Assembly: GCA_028689995.1 (NCBI GenBank)
Contig: JAQVCB010000020.1
Location: 1-35,081 of the forward strand
Source: Candidatus Gastranaerophilales bacterium
GTDB lineage: Bacteria; Cyanobacteriota; Vampirovibrionia; Gastranaerophilales; UBA9579
Length of the DNA: 35,081 nucleotides
Direction: 5' to 3'
Made by a program: the position numbers and the translations under genes. This document shows, one piece after another, positions 1 through 8,830 of the stretch. The notes beneath the pieces are model-generated. The model searched no databases, was not told where the DNA came from, and saw only the letters and a program-made list of their open reading frames with translations. How positions within the stretch are numbered: position 1 is the first letter of the stretch; every line of letters begins with the position of its first letter.

Positions 1-1
1 A

Positions 2-439
2 GTGTATATTAAACATATTTATGATGAATTTATTAGAAAAAACGAAAATTGGCAGTTCTGGGCATTAGAATTGCCCGATAGTCAAAAAAATATCACTGAA
101 AGAATTCTAGGATTTATTAATTTTAAATATGATAGAAGTTTTTTAAATAATATAAGTCCAGAAAGAATAATAGTCAAACAGGATGAGTCATATAATAATC
201 CCGATAGAAAATTTAAAAATTTAGGCAATTCGCTTTTATTTGCTGTATGTAAATATTTTAAAAAAAATAATTTTGATAATATTTTACTATCAAGCGCAAA
301 TGATCCGTATTATGATCATATAAAAATACCTAAACTGTCATATGATGATGAGTTTAGGTATTTAGACAAATCAAATATTGACAAATTTATTAAAAACCTT
401 GAAGATAATTTCGATTATAATTTACAACAAATCGGGTAA
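2..439 (+). CDS. Possible GNAT-like acetyltransferase, probably 5'-incomplete
   Basis: An open frame enters from the left edge; a GTG lies at base 2, but the true start may be outside the window. The 145 visible residues show a strand-like ILGFINFKYD segment. It is followed by NLGNSLLFAVCKYFKKNNF and a later ANDPYYDHIKIP stretch. This order resembles the acetyl-CoA binding motif and C-terminal segment of GNAT N-acetyltransferases, but the canonical R/Q-x-x-G-x-G/A loop is weak (only NLGNS). No substrate can be proposed. It ends 23 bp before the convergent stop of the sugar transferase gene. It could equally be a lineage-specific protein of unknown fold, so the GNAT label is tentative. Confidence 0.45.
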   Translation: MYIKHIYDEFIRKNENWQFWALELPDSQKNITERILGFINFKYDRSFLNNISPERIIVKQDESYNNPDRKFKNLGNSLLFAVCKYFKKNNFDNILLSSANDPYYDHIKIPKLSYDDEFRYLDKSNIDKFIKNLEDNFDYNLQQIG

Positions 440-462
440 TAACTTACAAAGACTTTTTAGAA

Positions 463-1176
463 TTAAATAATCTTTGAAATACAAAAAGCTGTTAGTGTCA
501 AGAATAAAGCCACAACACAGAGATTTGTAAAAAGATATTTTTTAAAAGTTAAATAAAATATTTTCAGGTCAAACCATAAAGAAATATTATTCTCATATTC
601 AGCATTAAGCTTAAACCTGTCTTCGTATGAAATTCTTTCTCTTCCATGCAACAGCGCCCATCCTGTAATTCCAGGTTTTACCCTGTGAATTACTCCCTGC
701 GGCAGAGGTTTATTTTCTTTTTTAAAATCATTAATAACAATAGAATGTTCGGCTAATGAAATGGGACGCGGGCCTATATAACTCATATCCCCGGTAAGAA
801 TATTAATGAACTGCGGAAACTCATCGAGTGAACATTCTCTTATTAATTTGCCGATTTTTGTAATTCTGGGGTCATCCTGTTCAGTCCTGACTCCGCCGCC
901 TTCATCTTCATAGTTCATATACATAGTTCTTAGCTTTAATACTTTTATTATGTTACCGTCTTTTCCAACTCTTTCCTGAACAAAGAATGCAGGACCCTTG
1001 GATTCAAGCTTGATTAAGACTATTAGAACACTCATAACGGGAGCCGTAAGTAATAAAATAACAGATGATAAAACAATATCAATAAATCTTTTAATTTTCA
1101 GATAGAATCTCTGATCTATATTTGTTAAAACATATAAGTTTTTTTTTCGATCTACCGTATTTAGAATGTTTTTCAT
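463..1176 (-). CDS. Bacterial sugar transferase (polyprenyl-phosphate phosphoglycosyl transferase, small PglC/WcaJ-catalytic type)
   Basis: This 237-aa membrane enzyme should transfer a sugar-1-phosphate from a nucleotide sugar to undecaprenyl phosphate, the first committed step of an exopolysaccharide, O-antigen or glycan pathway. Visible hallmarks are a hydrophobic segment at about 32-55, then FFVQERVGKDG, LKLRTM, the CSLDEFPQF segment carrying the catalytic Asp-Glu pair, MSYIGPRP and KPGITGWA. It has only the catalytic domain, not the multi-helix N-terminal half of WbaP/WcaJ. After the catalytic domain comes an extra hydrophobic segment at about 215-237, possibly a C-terminal membrane anchor. 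No other glycan genes are nearby, so the sugar is unknown. The ATG at 1176 is preceded by an AT-rich 220-bp gap shared divergently with alaS. Confidence 0.88.
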   Translation of the reverse strand: MKNILNTVDRKKNLYVLTNIDQRFYLKIKRFIDIVLSSVILLLTAPVMSVLIVLIKLESKGPAFFVQERVGKDGNIIKVLKLRTMYMNYEDEGGGVRTEQDDPRITKIGKLIRECSLDEFPQFINILTGDMSYIGPRPISLAEHSIVINDFKKENKPLPQGVIHRVKPGITGWALLHGRERISYEDRFKLNAEYENNISLWFDLKIFYLTFKKYLFTNLCVVALFLTLTAFCISKII

Positions 1177-1396
1177 AGTTTATGCCTCAGACGGATAATT
1201 TGATTGTTTTTCAATTAAGGACTGGATTCAACGTCAAATTATATCATAATTTTTTACAATTTAAAATTGATCCGATGTCATGAATTAATGATCTTATTGT
1301 AAAATTGGTTTAGTGTTTTCTAAATATAATAAAACCACTAAAATAAAAAATTGCATCGGTTTATAGGAATTTATTAAATAAAAGGTAGAACTATTT

Positions 1397-4063
1397 ATGA
1401 ATGATAAAAAAATATTAATGTCAGGAAAAGAAATAAGAAAGAAATTTATTGATTTTTTTGTACACAAACACAGCCACAGGCCTGTAAAAAGTTCAAACCT
1501 TATCCCTGATAATCCTACAGTACTGTTAACTCCAGCAGGAATGCTTCAGTTTGTACCAATTTTTCTGGGTTATGAAAAACCTCCTGAACCGCCAAGAGCA
1601 GTATCTGTTCAAAAGTGTGCAAGAGCAGGCGGAAAGGATTCTGACATAGAAAATGTCGGCAGAACTCCAAGACATCACACTTTTTTTGAAATGCTCGGCA
1701 ATTTTAGTTTTGGTGACTACTTTAAGAATGAAATTATTCCCTGGTCATGGGATTTTGTGACAAATGAGCTTAAGCTTGAAAAATCAAGACTCTGGATTAC
1801 TATATTTGAAACAGACGATGAAGCCTATGAAATATGGAAAAATAAAGTTGGAATTCCTGAAGAAAGAATTTTAAGAAAAGGCAAAAAAGATAATTTCTGG
1901 GGACCTCCGGGACCAACAGGACCATGCGGCCCTTGTACAGAGATACATTATGATCTTGGCGAAGAATATGCATGCGGACCAAATTGCAGCATAGATACCT
2001 GTGAATGCGACAGATACGTTGAGATCTGGAATCTTGTATTTATGGAATTGAACAAAGATGAAGAAGGCAATTTTACACCTTTAGAGCGAAAAAATGTTGA
2101 TACCGGAATGGGACTTGAAAGAGTTACCATGGTTGTCAATGGCTTTACTTCAACTTTTGAAACAGACCTTTTATATCCTATCCTTGAAAAAGTCTGTGAA
2201 ATGTCGGGCAAAAAATATAAACAGGACCACAAAACAGATGTTAGTCTCAGAATTATTACAGATCACGCCAGATGTGTAACTTTTCTTATTTCAGACGGGC
2301 TTATTCCAGCTAATGAAGGGCGAAATTACGTCTTAAGAATGATTTTAAGAAGAGCATTAAGACATGGTAAGTTATTAGGACTTGAACTGCCGTTTTTATA
2401 CACGCTTGTTGATACAGTTGTTGATATTTACAGTGACGTTTATCCTGAACTGCTGCAAAATAAAACAAAAATTATTGACGTTATCAAAAATGAAGAGGAA
2501 AGATTCAAGCAAACTATCGGAAGAGGACAAAGCCTGCTTGATGAAGTAATTGAAAAAGCTCTTAAAACTTCCACAAAGGTTATTTCAGGAGAAGATTCTT
2601 TTAAATTATATGATACTTATGGATTCCCTCTTGAATTAACAGTAGAAATAGCTCAGGAGCAGGGTTTAACTGTTGACATGACAGGGTTCAATGCTGCGAT
2701 GGAAGAACAGAGAGAAAGAGCTAAAAGCGCTCAGTCAACTGTAAGATTAACGGATGAACTAATTTATGTTGATGTTTTAAATCATACAGGGCCAAGTGTG
2801 TTCCTCGGATACTGTGCTACCGAATCAAAAGATTGCACTGTTAAAGCCCTAATTAAAGAAGGAGAAAAAATAGAAACTGCTCAGGCAGGTGATTCTATCG
2901 ATTTAATTCTTGACAAAACTCCTTTCTATGCGGAATCAGGTGGTCAGATTGGAGATAGCGGACATATTTCAGGAGAAGGCTTTAAAGCTGAAGTTATTAC
3001 AACAGTTAAATTCGATGCTTTAGTAATACATAAAGCTAAAATCCTGTCGGGAAGTTTAAAAATCGGTAATAAAGCCAATACATCAGTTGATACAGACAGA
3101 AGAAAAGACATAACAATACATCACACTGCCGCACATCTTCTCCAAGCTGCATTGAGAAAAATTGCTGACGAATCAATTACACAGGCCGGATCACAAATAT
3201 TTCCAGACAGAGCACGATTTGACTTTAAATATGACAAGGCTTTAACTCCTGATCAGATAACTGCCGTTGAAAATCTTATAAACCTCTGGATTAATGAGAA
3301 TTTAAAAAGAGAAACTATTGAAACTACACTTGATGAAGCAAGGGAACTTGGAGCTATTGCACTTTTTGATGAAAAATACGGCGATAAAGTAAGATTTGTT
3401 AAAGTCGGAGAAATAAGCAAGGAGCTTTGCGGAGGGACTCATGCTGATTCTACTGGAGAATTACGCTTGTGCAAAATACTTTCCGAAAGTGCTATTGCAT
3501 CAGGAGTGAGAAGGATAGAACTTATCTGCGGCCAGTATGCGTTAAATCATCTTAATATTTATGCAGCAGAGCTGGAAAAAATTTCCCGGATATTTAAAGT
3601 GCCACCACACGAGTCCTTATCAAGAGTAGAAAAACTTATTGAGGAATCAAAACAATATCAGAAAAAAATAAAAACACTTGAATCTGAAATTGCAGCCGGT
3701 AAAGTAGATACTCTTTTAACTGAAGCAAAAGACATTTCAGACGGTAAAATTCTGACAGCAAAGGTTGAAGGAATAACTCCCGATGCTTTGAAGCCTGCAG
3801 TTGAAAAATTATCAGACAAGCTTGGCAACAGTATAGTCATTCTAGCTTCTGTTTTTGACGGAAAAGTTTCCATAATAGCCAAAGTTTCAAAGAATTTCAC
3901 TGATAAAGGAATTAAAGCAGGTGAAATTGTTAATGAAATTGCTACCATGTGTGAAGGAAGGGGCGGAGGAAGCCCAAACTTTGCACAAGCAGGTGCTAAG
4001 AATCCAGGAAAACTTGATGAAGCCTTATCCTTTGTATATGACAAGCTCTTGGGTAAGTTGTAA
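1397..4063 (+). CDS. alaS: Alanyl-tRNA synthetase
   Basis: This 888-aa class II aminoacyl-tRNA synthetase charges tRNA-Ala and removes mischarged Ser/Gly. The N-terminal catalytic core contains TPAGMLQFVPIFLG and RTPRHHTFFEMLGNFSFGDY. The editing domain carries the zinc-binding HHTAAH motif (H575 onward) and CGGTHADSTGEL (C678 to H682). The C-terminal C-Ala domain ends with the glycine-rich GRGGGSPNFAQAG motif, so all three parts are present and the length is normal. The ATG at 1397 gives the expected N-terminus. A TATAAT lies at 1325-1330 in the upstream gap, though a well-spaced -35 is not obvious. The next gene follows on the same strand after 74 bp with no terminator seen. Confidence 0.98.
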   Translation: MNDKKILMSGKEIRKKFIDFFVHKHSHRPVKSSNLIPDNPTVLLTPAGMLQFVPIFLGYEKPPEPPRAVSVQKCARAGGKDSDIENVGRTPRHHTFFEMLGNFSFGDYFKNEIIPWSWDFVTNELKLEKSRLWITIFETDDEAYEIWKNKVGIPEERILRKGKKDNFWGPPGPTGPCGPCTEIHYDLGEEYACGPNCSIDTCECDRYVEIWNLVFMELNKDEEGNFTPLERKNVDTGMGLERVTMVVNGFTSTFETDLLYPILEKVCEMSGKKYKQDHKTDVSLRIITDHARCVTFLISDGLIPANEGRNYVLRMILRRALRHGKLLGLELPFLYTLVDTVVDIYSDVYPELLQNKTKIIDVIKNEEERFKQTIGRGQSLLDEVIEKALKTSTKVISGEDSFKLYDTYGFPLELTVEIAQEQGLTVDMTGFNAAMEEQRERAKSAQSTVRLTDELIYVDVLNHTGPSVFLGYCATESKDCTVKALIKEGEKIETAQAGDSIDLILDKTPFYAESGGQIGDSGHISGEGFKAEVITTVKFDALVIHKAKILSGSLKIGNKANTSVDTDRRKDITIHHTAAHLLQAALRKIADESITQAGSQIFPDRARFDFKYDKALTPDQITAVENLINLWINENLKRETIETTLDEARELGAIALFDEKYGDKVRFVKVGEISKELCGGTHADSTGELRLCKILSESAIASGVRRIELICGQYALNHLNIYAAELEKISRIFKVPPHESLSRVEKLIEESKQYQKKIKTLESEIAAGKVDTLLTEAKDISDGKILTAKVEGITPDALKPAVEKLSDKLGNSIVILASVFDGKVSIIAKVSKNFTDKGIKAGEIVNEIATMCEGRGGGSPNFAQAGAKNPGKLDEALSFVYDKLLGKL

Positions 4064-4137
4064 ATTATATTCTCTTGCAGATTTTTTCCGTAAATTATAG
4101 TATTCTTTTAATTGTGAATATTAAATATAATTTACCT

Positions 4138-4464
4138 ATGCCAGAAGAAATTGAAATAAAAGAAGATAAAGTTTTAAGGCTTATCGGATTGGAGCTGATG
4201 TTCAGCAATCCGCAGAACCGTGAAAACCTTACAGGAATCACGGCTATTGAGCTATCCAGAAAACATAAACTGTCAATTGATATTGTTAAAAAAAAGCTAA
4301 ATATCCTTCAAAAAAAGGGGCTTGTACTCGCTATCGGGAATAGTCCCAAATACTGGAAATTTAATGATTATAATTTTCTCAGAATGGATGAAGAAGATCC
4401 TGTATATTTAACTCTCTGTTGCTTTGATGATGTAGATTTTGACCAGTTTTTCAATTATCAGTAA
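4138..4464 (+). CDS. Small winged-helix DNA-binding protein (putative transcriptional regulator)
   Basis: The 108-aa product (from ATG 4138) has a helix-turn-helix pattern: GITAIELSRKHKLSIDIVKKKLNILQ reads as two helices with a recognition helix, followed by a KKGLVLAIGNSPKYWKF wing. That layout matches MarR/ArsR-like or RNA polymerase delta-like winged-helix folds. The C-terminus is acidic (MDEEDPVY, FDDVDFDQF). The frame stays open back to a TTG at 4075, but the ATG at 4138 starts a plausible N-terminus (MPEEIEIKEDK) whereas the upstream part reads as poorly structured sequence. It lies downstream of alaS and could be cotranscribed. Target and ligand are unknown. Confidence 0.6.
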   Translation: MPEEIEIKEDKVLRLIGLELMFSNPQNRENLTGITAIELSRKHKLSIDIVKKKLNILQKKGLVLAIGNSPKYWKFNDYNFLRMDEEDPVYLTLCCFDDVDFDQFFNYQ

Positions 4465-4847
4465 TATAATTATTATATCAATATTTACCAATACGTAATG
4501 TGTCATGCTGAATTTATTTCAGCATCTCTTGATATTTAGATCCCGAAACAATTTCAGGATGACACTTTTAATTAACAGTTGATTAATTATCACAAATAAA
4601 AATAGCTATGACAAGTTAATGCATAGCTAGATTAGGGATATGTGTATCGTCGTCTTCTAAGGAGTATGAATTCATATTAACAGTAGAACTTTAGTATCGC
4701 ATCATTCACACTTATGATTTAAAAAGCCAAATATCCTACAACTAAAGTATAATGATACATTTTTAAAAAGCATGTTATTCATATTCATATTTATATTTAG
4801 ATGATAAAATCATTATCGGGATTGGAGTTTGGACGAGTTTAAAATCT
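4465..4847. other. Intergenic region with one palindromic repeat
   Basis: This 383-bp gap before comEC holds the two-hairpin repeat at 4500-4565 and an 8-bp inverted pair (TAGCTATG ... CATAGCTA) around 4602-4631. AAGGAG followed by ATG near 4660-4670 opens a frame of only four codons (MNSY), too short to call. ATG at 4801 opens a 14-codon frame ending in front of comEC. No larger gene, RNA or clear promoter was recognised. Confidence 0.5.
4500..4565. repeat. TGTCAT/ATGACA two-hairpin palindromic repeat, copy A1
   Basis: The outer arms GTGTCAT (4500-4506) and ATGACAC (4559-4565) are inverted. Inside, ATGCTGAA and TTCAGCAT form an 8-bp stem around the loop TTTAT. A second, imperfect hairpin (ATCCCGAAA ... 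TTTCAGGAT) precedes the right arm. The copy at 7340-7407 has the same loop and a compensated stem, so this is a repeat family rather than a chance hairpin. It resembles the widespread REP/MITE-like intergenic palindromes; mobility is inferred only. Confidence 0.75.
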
Positions 4848-7205
4848 ATGAATTTACATAAAACTCATATCACTCTTATTGTTTGCTCTTTATTTACAGG
4901 AGGAATTTCTTCTGTATTTTTAAATTTAACTCTCTGGTATTTTGCTTTTTGTATGCTTATTACCCTATTTTTTCTTTATAAAAAGCAAATTACATATAAG
5001 CTTGCTTTTGTATTTCTAATAACTCTAATATTCTCAATATTGTATACATATATAAGGACACCTGAGCCTGATTATTTTACTAACATTGCTCCAATTAAAA
5101 CTTCTATAAGAGGAATAATTCTTTCTCAGCCCAAAATAGATCCTGCTTATAAAGCAAAATTTGAACTTGAGGTCAGTTCTGTCAAAGATAAATCTGACTG
5201 GGTGCCAGTCCACACAAAAACTCTTGTTTCTTTATACGATAAAAAAGGAAAGTTTCAGAAAATAAGTCAAGGTGACTTTATTGAAATAAAAGGACAAATT
5301 AAACCTCCCTATAAAGCCACAAATCCGGGACAATTCGACTATGGACAATATTTAAGAAATTCCCGTATATTCACTCTAACCTCTGCGAGTGTTAAAGCTT
5401 TAAAATATGTTGAACACCCAAAATCAGGTTTCTGGTTTTTTATTCAAAAATCGAACGAATTCAGAAACAGGATTTTAGAAGTTCACAGTAGATTTATCAA
5501 ATCTCCAAAACTTGAAGTGCTTGGAGGAATTGTTTTTGGCAACTATGCTATCCCGACCCCCAAAGATATCAAGCAAAATTTTATAAATTCAGGACTTTTG
5601 CATCTTCTTGCAGCATCAGGAATGAATGTGGCATTGGTTTCCGGGATATGGCTGTATTTAGCAACCAGATTAAGAGTTCCTTATAAAATATCCATAATTA
5701 TAGCTGCAATGCTGGTTATAATTTACGCTACCCTGACAGGATTTTCGCCTTCGGTTACCAGAGCAGTCTGGATGATTGAGTTTATCCTTTTAGGTAAATT
5801 ACTTGATCGAAAAGCTGATAATATAGCTTTACTTGCTCTAGTTTGTACAATAATGTTACTTTTTGATCCTTTAACTATAACAAATATAGGCTTTCAACTT
5901 TCATTTATAGTTACTTTCGGTCTTCTTTTCTGCGTTCCTGTATTTATTGAAAAAACAAAACCTGTACCGGAATTTATATCCGGTACAATCCTGATTCCTA
6001 CGATTGCTCAGATGTGGGCAACGCCGTTTCAACTTTTTCATTTTAACAATTTTTCCGTTTATTCTGTTTTTGCAAATATTTTAGTCACGCCTTTTATTGG
6101 GGTGATTAGTTTTTTAGGCTTTATATCAAGTTTATTCAGCATTATTCCTATAGTCGGAGAAAAAATCTGCTGGCTGCTCGATAAAGGCACAGAACCTTTT
6201 ATAAGCCTGCTTTTATATGTATCAGGCTATATTTCAGCATTGCCTGGTGCTCTTCAATATTTCGCCACTCCTGAAATTATTACTATATTGATTTTTTACT
6301 CATTAATTCTTGCAGTAACCCTGCTCATAAAGTTTGATTTCTTAAAAAAAAGATTAAATTTTACTATTTTAAGTCTTCTTACAGTTTTTATACTGCTGAT
6401 TTTTAGCGATAACTTCTCAAAAGATCTTAAATTAACTTTTTTTGACGTAAAAGAAGCAGATTCTATTCTTATTCAAACACCTGACAAGAAAAGTTTTCTG
6501 GTCGATACTGGCAATACAGGCATAAAAGCGTTCAATTCAGCAAAAACAATAATAGTTCCATATCTAAGAGATAAAGGAATAAACAAACTTGATGCGCTGA
6601 TTCTGACACATCCTGACAGCGATCATATTGGAGGAACAGTTAATCTACTTGAAAATATTAAGGTTGAAAAAATTATAGACAACGGAGAAAGCTCAAAATC
6701 CAAAACCTACAGAAAAATACAAAATATTATCACTAAAAAACATATGAGCATTAAACATGTTATCAATAATGAAGTCCTATATAACAAAAATAATCTTAAA
6801 ATTCTTTTATTCAGAACTAATAATAAAGATTCTAAAACATCTAACGAAAGATCATTGATTGTATTTATAAAATACGGAAAAACTTCAGCCTTATTAATGG
6901 GTGACGCAGAGTCAAATTCTCTAAATTTAATCAAAAAATTCGTTAAACAACCTGTAGACATTATAAAAGTAGGTCACCATGGCAGCTATAACTCAATTAA
7001 TGAAGATTTTATCAAATATATAAAACCACAGACAGCAATAATTTCAGTAGGCAAAAATGACTATGGTCATCCAACCTCAAAGATACTAAATATTTTACGC
7101 AATCATCATGTCAGGACTCTAAGAACAGATCGAGATAATGCAATTAATATAGAAACTAACGACAGCAATATTAATATTCAAACCTTTAAATCAGGACATA
7201 GTTGA
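4848..7205 (+). CDS. comEC: ComEC/Rec2-family DNA internalization channel protein
   Basis: This 785-aa integral membrane protein should carry single-stranded DNA across the cytoplasmic membrane during transformation. It shows the full three-part architecture. N-terminal membrane helices and an OB-like DUF4131 region occupy about 1-185. The Competence domain carries HLLAASGMNVALVSG (252-266) and several hydrophobic helices to about 520. A C-terminal metallo-beta-lactamase-like domain has LILTHPDSDHIGG (H588-H593), MGDAES and VGHHGS (around 709-713), i.e. intact metal-ligand motifs. The length is normal for the family. No comEA or comFC neighbour is present, but two prepilin genes lie elsewhere in the window. 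The ATG at 4848 is preceded by a purine-rich GGAGTTTGGACGAG stretch. Confidence 0.95.
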   Translation: MNLHKTHITLIVCSLFTGGISSVFLNLTLWYFAFCMLITLFFLYKKQITYKLAFVFLITLIFSILYTYIRTPEPDYFTNIAPIKTSIRGIILSQPKIDPAYKAKFELEVSSVKDKSDWVPVHTKTLVSLYDKKGKFQKISQGDFIEIKGQIKPPYKATNPGQFDYGQYLRNSRIFTLTSASVKALKYVEHPKSGFWFFIQKSNEFRNRILEVHSRFIKSPKLEVLGGIVFGNYAIPTPKDIKQNFINSGLLHLLAASGMNVALVSGIWLYLATRLRVPYKISIIIAAMLVIIYATLTGFSPSVTRAVWMIEFILLGKLLDRKADNIALLALVCTIMLLFDPLTITNIGFQLSFIVTFGLLFCVPVFIEKTKPVPEFISGTILIPTIAQMWATPFQLFHFNNFSVYSVFANILVTPFIGVISFLGFISSLFSIIPIVGEKICWLLDKGTEPFISLLLYVSGYISALPGALQYFATPEIITILIFYSLILAVTLLIKFDFLKKRLNFTILSLLTVFILLIFSDNFSKDLKLTFFDVKEADSILIQTPDKKSFLVDTGNTGIKAFNSAKTIIVPYLRDKGINKLDALILTHPDSDHIGGTVNLLENIKVEKIIDNGESSKSKTYRKIQNIITKKHMSIKHVINNEVLYNKNNLKILLFRTNNKDSKTSNERSLIVFIKYGKTSALLMGDAESNSLNLIKKFVKQPVDIIKVGHHGSYNSINEDFIKYIKPQTAIISVGKNDYGHPTSKILNILRNHHVRTLRTDRDNAINIETNDSNINIQTFKSGHS

Positions 7206-7339
7206 ATAAAATGACTGAATTAAGCTAAAAATCAAAAAACGGAAGCTTGACAATTCTGTCATAGCTCTAATAAAATAGTACTGCGTTGATTTTTTAAATC
7301 ATTCGCAATTAAGGAACCTATAAAAAATTTTTATGTAAT

Positions 7340-7407
7340 GTGTCATCCTGAATTTATTTCAGGATCTATAAATCAAAAGATACTGAAACATCCTGAAAGC
7401 ATGACAC
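7340..7407. repeat. TGTCAT/ATGACA two-hairpin palindromic repeat, copy A2
   Basis: The outer arms GTGTCAT (7340-7346) and ATGACAC (7401-7407) are inverted. The first hairpin, ATCCTGAA/TTCAGGAT with loop TTTAT, differs from copy A1 by a G-C to C-G exchange at the same stem position, which keeps the pairing. The second half (CTGAAACATCCTGAAAG) is degenerate. It lies 62 bp upstream of tRNA-Gln. Confidence 0.75.
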
Positions 7408-7469
7408 AAGGACAAGATTCAAATAAATGCTTGAAAATTTTTTGTTATCTCCTTACACAAAATAAATAT

Positions 7470-7541
7470 TGGGGCGTAGCCAAGCGGTAAGGCACCTGGT
7501 TTTGGTCCAGGCATTCGGAGGTTCGAATCCTTCCGCCCCAG
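7470..7541 (+). tRNA. tRNA-Gln (anticodon UUG)
   Basis: A 72-nt cloverleaf: acceptor stem TGGGGCG (7470-7476) pairs fully with CGCCCCA (7534-7540), with discriminator G at 7541. The D-arm contains AGCCAAGCGGTAAGGC. The anticodon stem CCTGG/CCAGG encloses TTTTGGT, giving anticodon TTG (7502-7504). The T-loop is GTTCGAATC. CCA is not encoded. A TTGAAA at 7431-7436 followed 17 nt later by TACACA may be its promoter. A strong terminator follows within 10 nt. Confidence 0.96.
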
Positions 7542-7547
7542 AGTTTG

Positions 7548-7579
7548 ATAGAGGTATGGAAAACATACCTCTATTTTTT
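7548..7579 (+). terminator. Rho-independent terminator of tRNA-Gln
   Basis: A perfect 11-bp stem (ATAGAGGTATG at 7548-7558, CATACCTCTAT at 7564-7574) with a GAAAA loop is followed by six Ts. On the minus strand it lies just past the end of the MCE gene (stop at 7591) and could serve both directions. Confidence 0.9.
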
Positions 7580-7590
7580 GATTAAAAATA

Positions 7591-8547
7591 CTACTTGCAT
7601 TTTTCAAGGGAACTTCCGGGTAATCCAAACATTAATCTGAACCCTAAAAACCTTTTGCTCAATATGTCGCTAATTCCTTTTCCTATGCAATCATATGTTT
7701 TTAAGGTTTTATTTAATGTTTGGGTAGTTTCTGGAACATTTTCAGTTGCTTTTGAGATATTTAAATTAACGCTGGAAATATTCTCTTTAACTGAATCAAA
7801 ATTTTTCAAAGTTGCGTCAAATTTTTGTGGTGCACTGTTAATAGTAGTTTTTAACTCTCTATTTCCTACAATCTCACTAATGTCTTTAACGGATTTAGAC
7901 GAATATTTTAATGTATCCTGAATATCTCTTTGAATTTGAGGATTTTCAAGAAACGCTCTGAAAGTATTTAAAACCTGGTTTGCATTATTACCTGACTTTG
8001 TAAATTCTTTCAAAAATTTATTTACTTCTTCTTTATTGTCATTTAACACTACACTCATATCATTTGCTAAATCAGTAATACTCAATAAAAGTTTTTTTAC
8101 GTTACCTTTTCCAAGTTCTTTAACAATATATTCATCTAATCTTTCAAATACAGTAGTTCCTTCAACAATACTTCTATTTGATAATATTACAGTTGACGGA
8201 TTATCAGGATATTCCAACTCAATTAATTTATCTCCAAAAACACCGTTTGTTCTCAACGTTACAATGGTATTTTTTGGAAGTCTCAAATTCGAGTAAAACA
8301 TATTAATATAAAAAACAATATACTTTTGATCCTCTGAGAGAGTTACATTGTAGACCTTGCCAACAAGATATCCTCTATAAAATGCACCTATTCCTTCTCT
8401 CAGTAACATGTGTCCTATTGGAGGAGAATCTTTAAATTTGGCAATCAATATATTTTCAGGAGATTGAACAAGCGTATATACATAAGAATAGACACTGAAA
8501 ATAAGAACTATAAATAAGACGATCAGAATAACCCATATTTTTTTCAT
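7591..8547 (-). CDS. MCE/MlaD-family protein (lipid-transport substrate-binding component)
   Basis: The 318-aa product has one N-terminal membrane helix (about residues 4-27) followed by an MCE domain. The GIGAFYRGYLVGKVYNV stretch matches the G-x-x-V-x-x-G-x-V region of MlaD/TTG2C proteins, followed by LPKNTIVTLRTNGVFGDKLIELEYP. The rest (about 145-300) is helical with repeated Asn/Lys-rich stretches, as in the long needle-like helices of MCE proteins. It should sit in the inner membrane facing the periplasm and pass phospholipid or another lipid, normally with an MlaE permease and MlaF ATPase. Neither partner is adjacent. The ATG at 8547 is followed directly by the KK-hydrophobic anchor. 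Confidence 0.85.
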   Translation of the reverse strand: MKKIWVILIVLFIVLIFSVYSYVYTLVQSPENILIAKFKDSPPIGHMLLREGIGAFYRGYLVGKVYNVTLSEDQKYIVFYINMFYSNLRLPKNTIVTLRTNGVFGDKLIELEYPDNPSTVILSNRSIVEGTTVFERLDEYIVKELGKGNVKKLLLSITDLANDMSVVLNDNKEEVNKFLKEFTKSGNNANQVLNTFRAFLENPQIQRDIQDTLKYSSKSVKDISEIVGNRELKTTINSAPQKFDATLKNFDSVKENISSVNLNISKATENVPETTQTLNKTLKTYDCIGKGISDILSKRFLGFRLMFGLPGSSLEKCK

Positions 8548-8633
8548 ACTAATTTACATAAACCTAACTAATATTTACCTTCCTTCATGATATAAACTTT
8601 TTATTTTATATTTAATAATGAAATCAATAAATC

Positions 8634-8657
8634 ATGATTAGCCACATAGCTAATCAT
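8634..8657. repeat. Perfect 9-bp inverted repeat
   Basis: ATGATTAGC (8634-8642) and GCTAATCAT (8649-8657) flank a 6-nt loop in the divergent region between the MCE gene and the FAD oxidoreductase gene. There is no T-run, so it is more likely an operator or mRNA leader structure than a terminator. Function unknown. Confidence 0.5.
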
Positions 8658-8830
8658 AACTGACCAGTATTGATTCAATACGTAAAACAGAATTCGCCTT
8701 TTTGGGAAATATTAAGAAGCTGTCTCAAAAATAATAATTGAAATATAATTATTCATGTCAAGTTGCAATAAAAAACAAATGCAATTCGGGTGCAAAAATA
8801 TATAAAAACTTTTATAAGAGGTAATTTGTT

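Noticed and set aside
3658-4044. A 128-codon antisense frame inside alaS.
   Set aside because: It is a shadow of the alaS C-Ala coding sequence without independent signals.
4075-4137. TTG start for the winged-helix gene.
   Set aside because: No ribosome site and an unstructured hydrophobic leader; ATG 4138 gives a conventional N-terminus.
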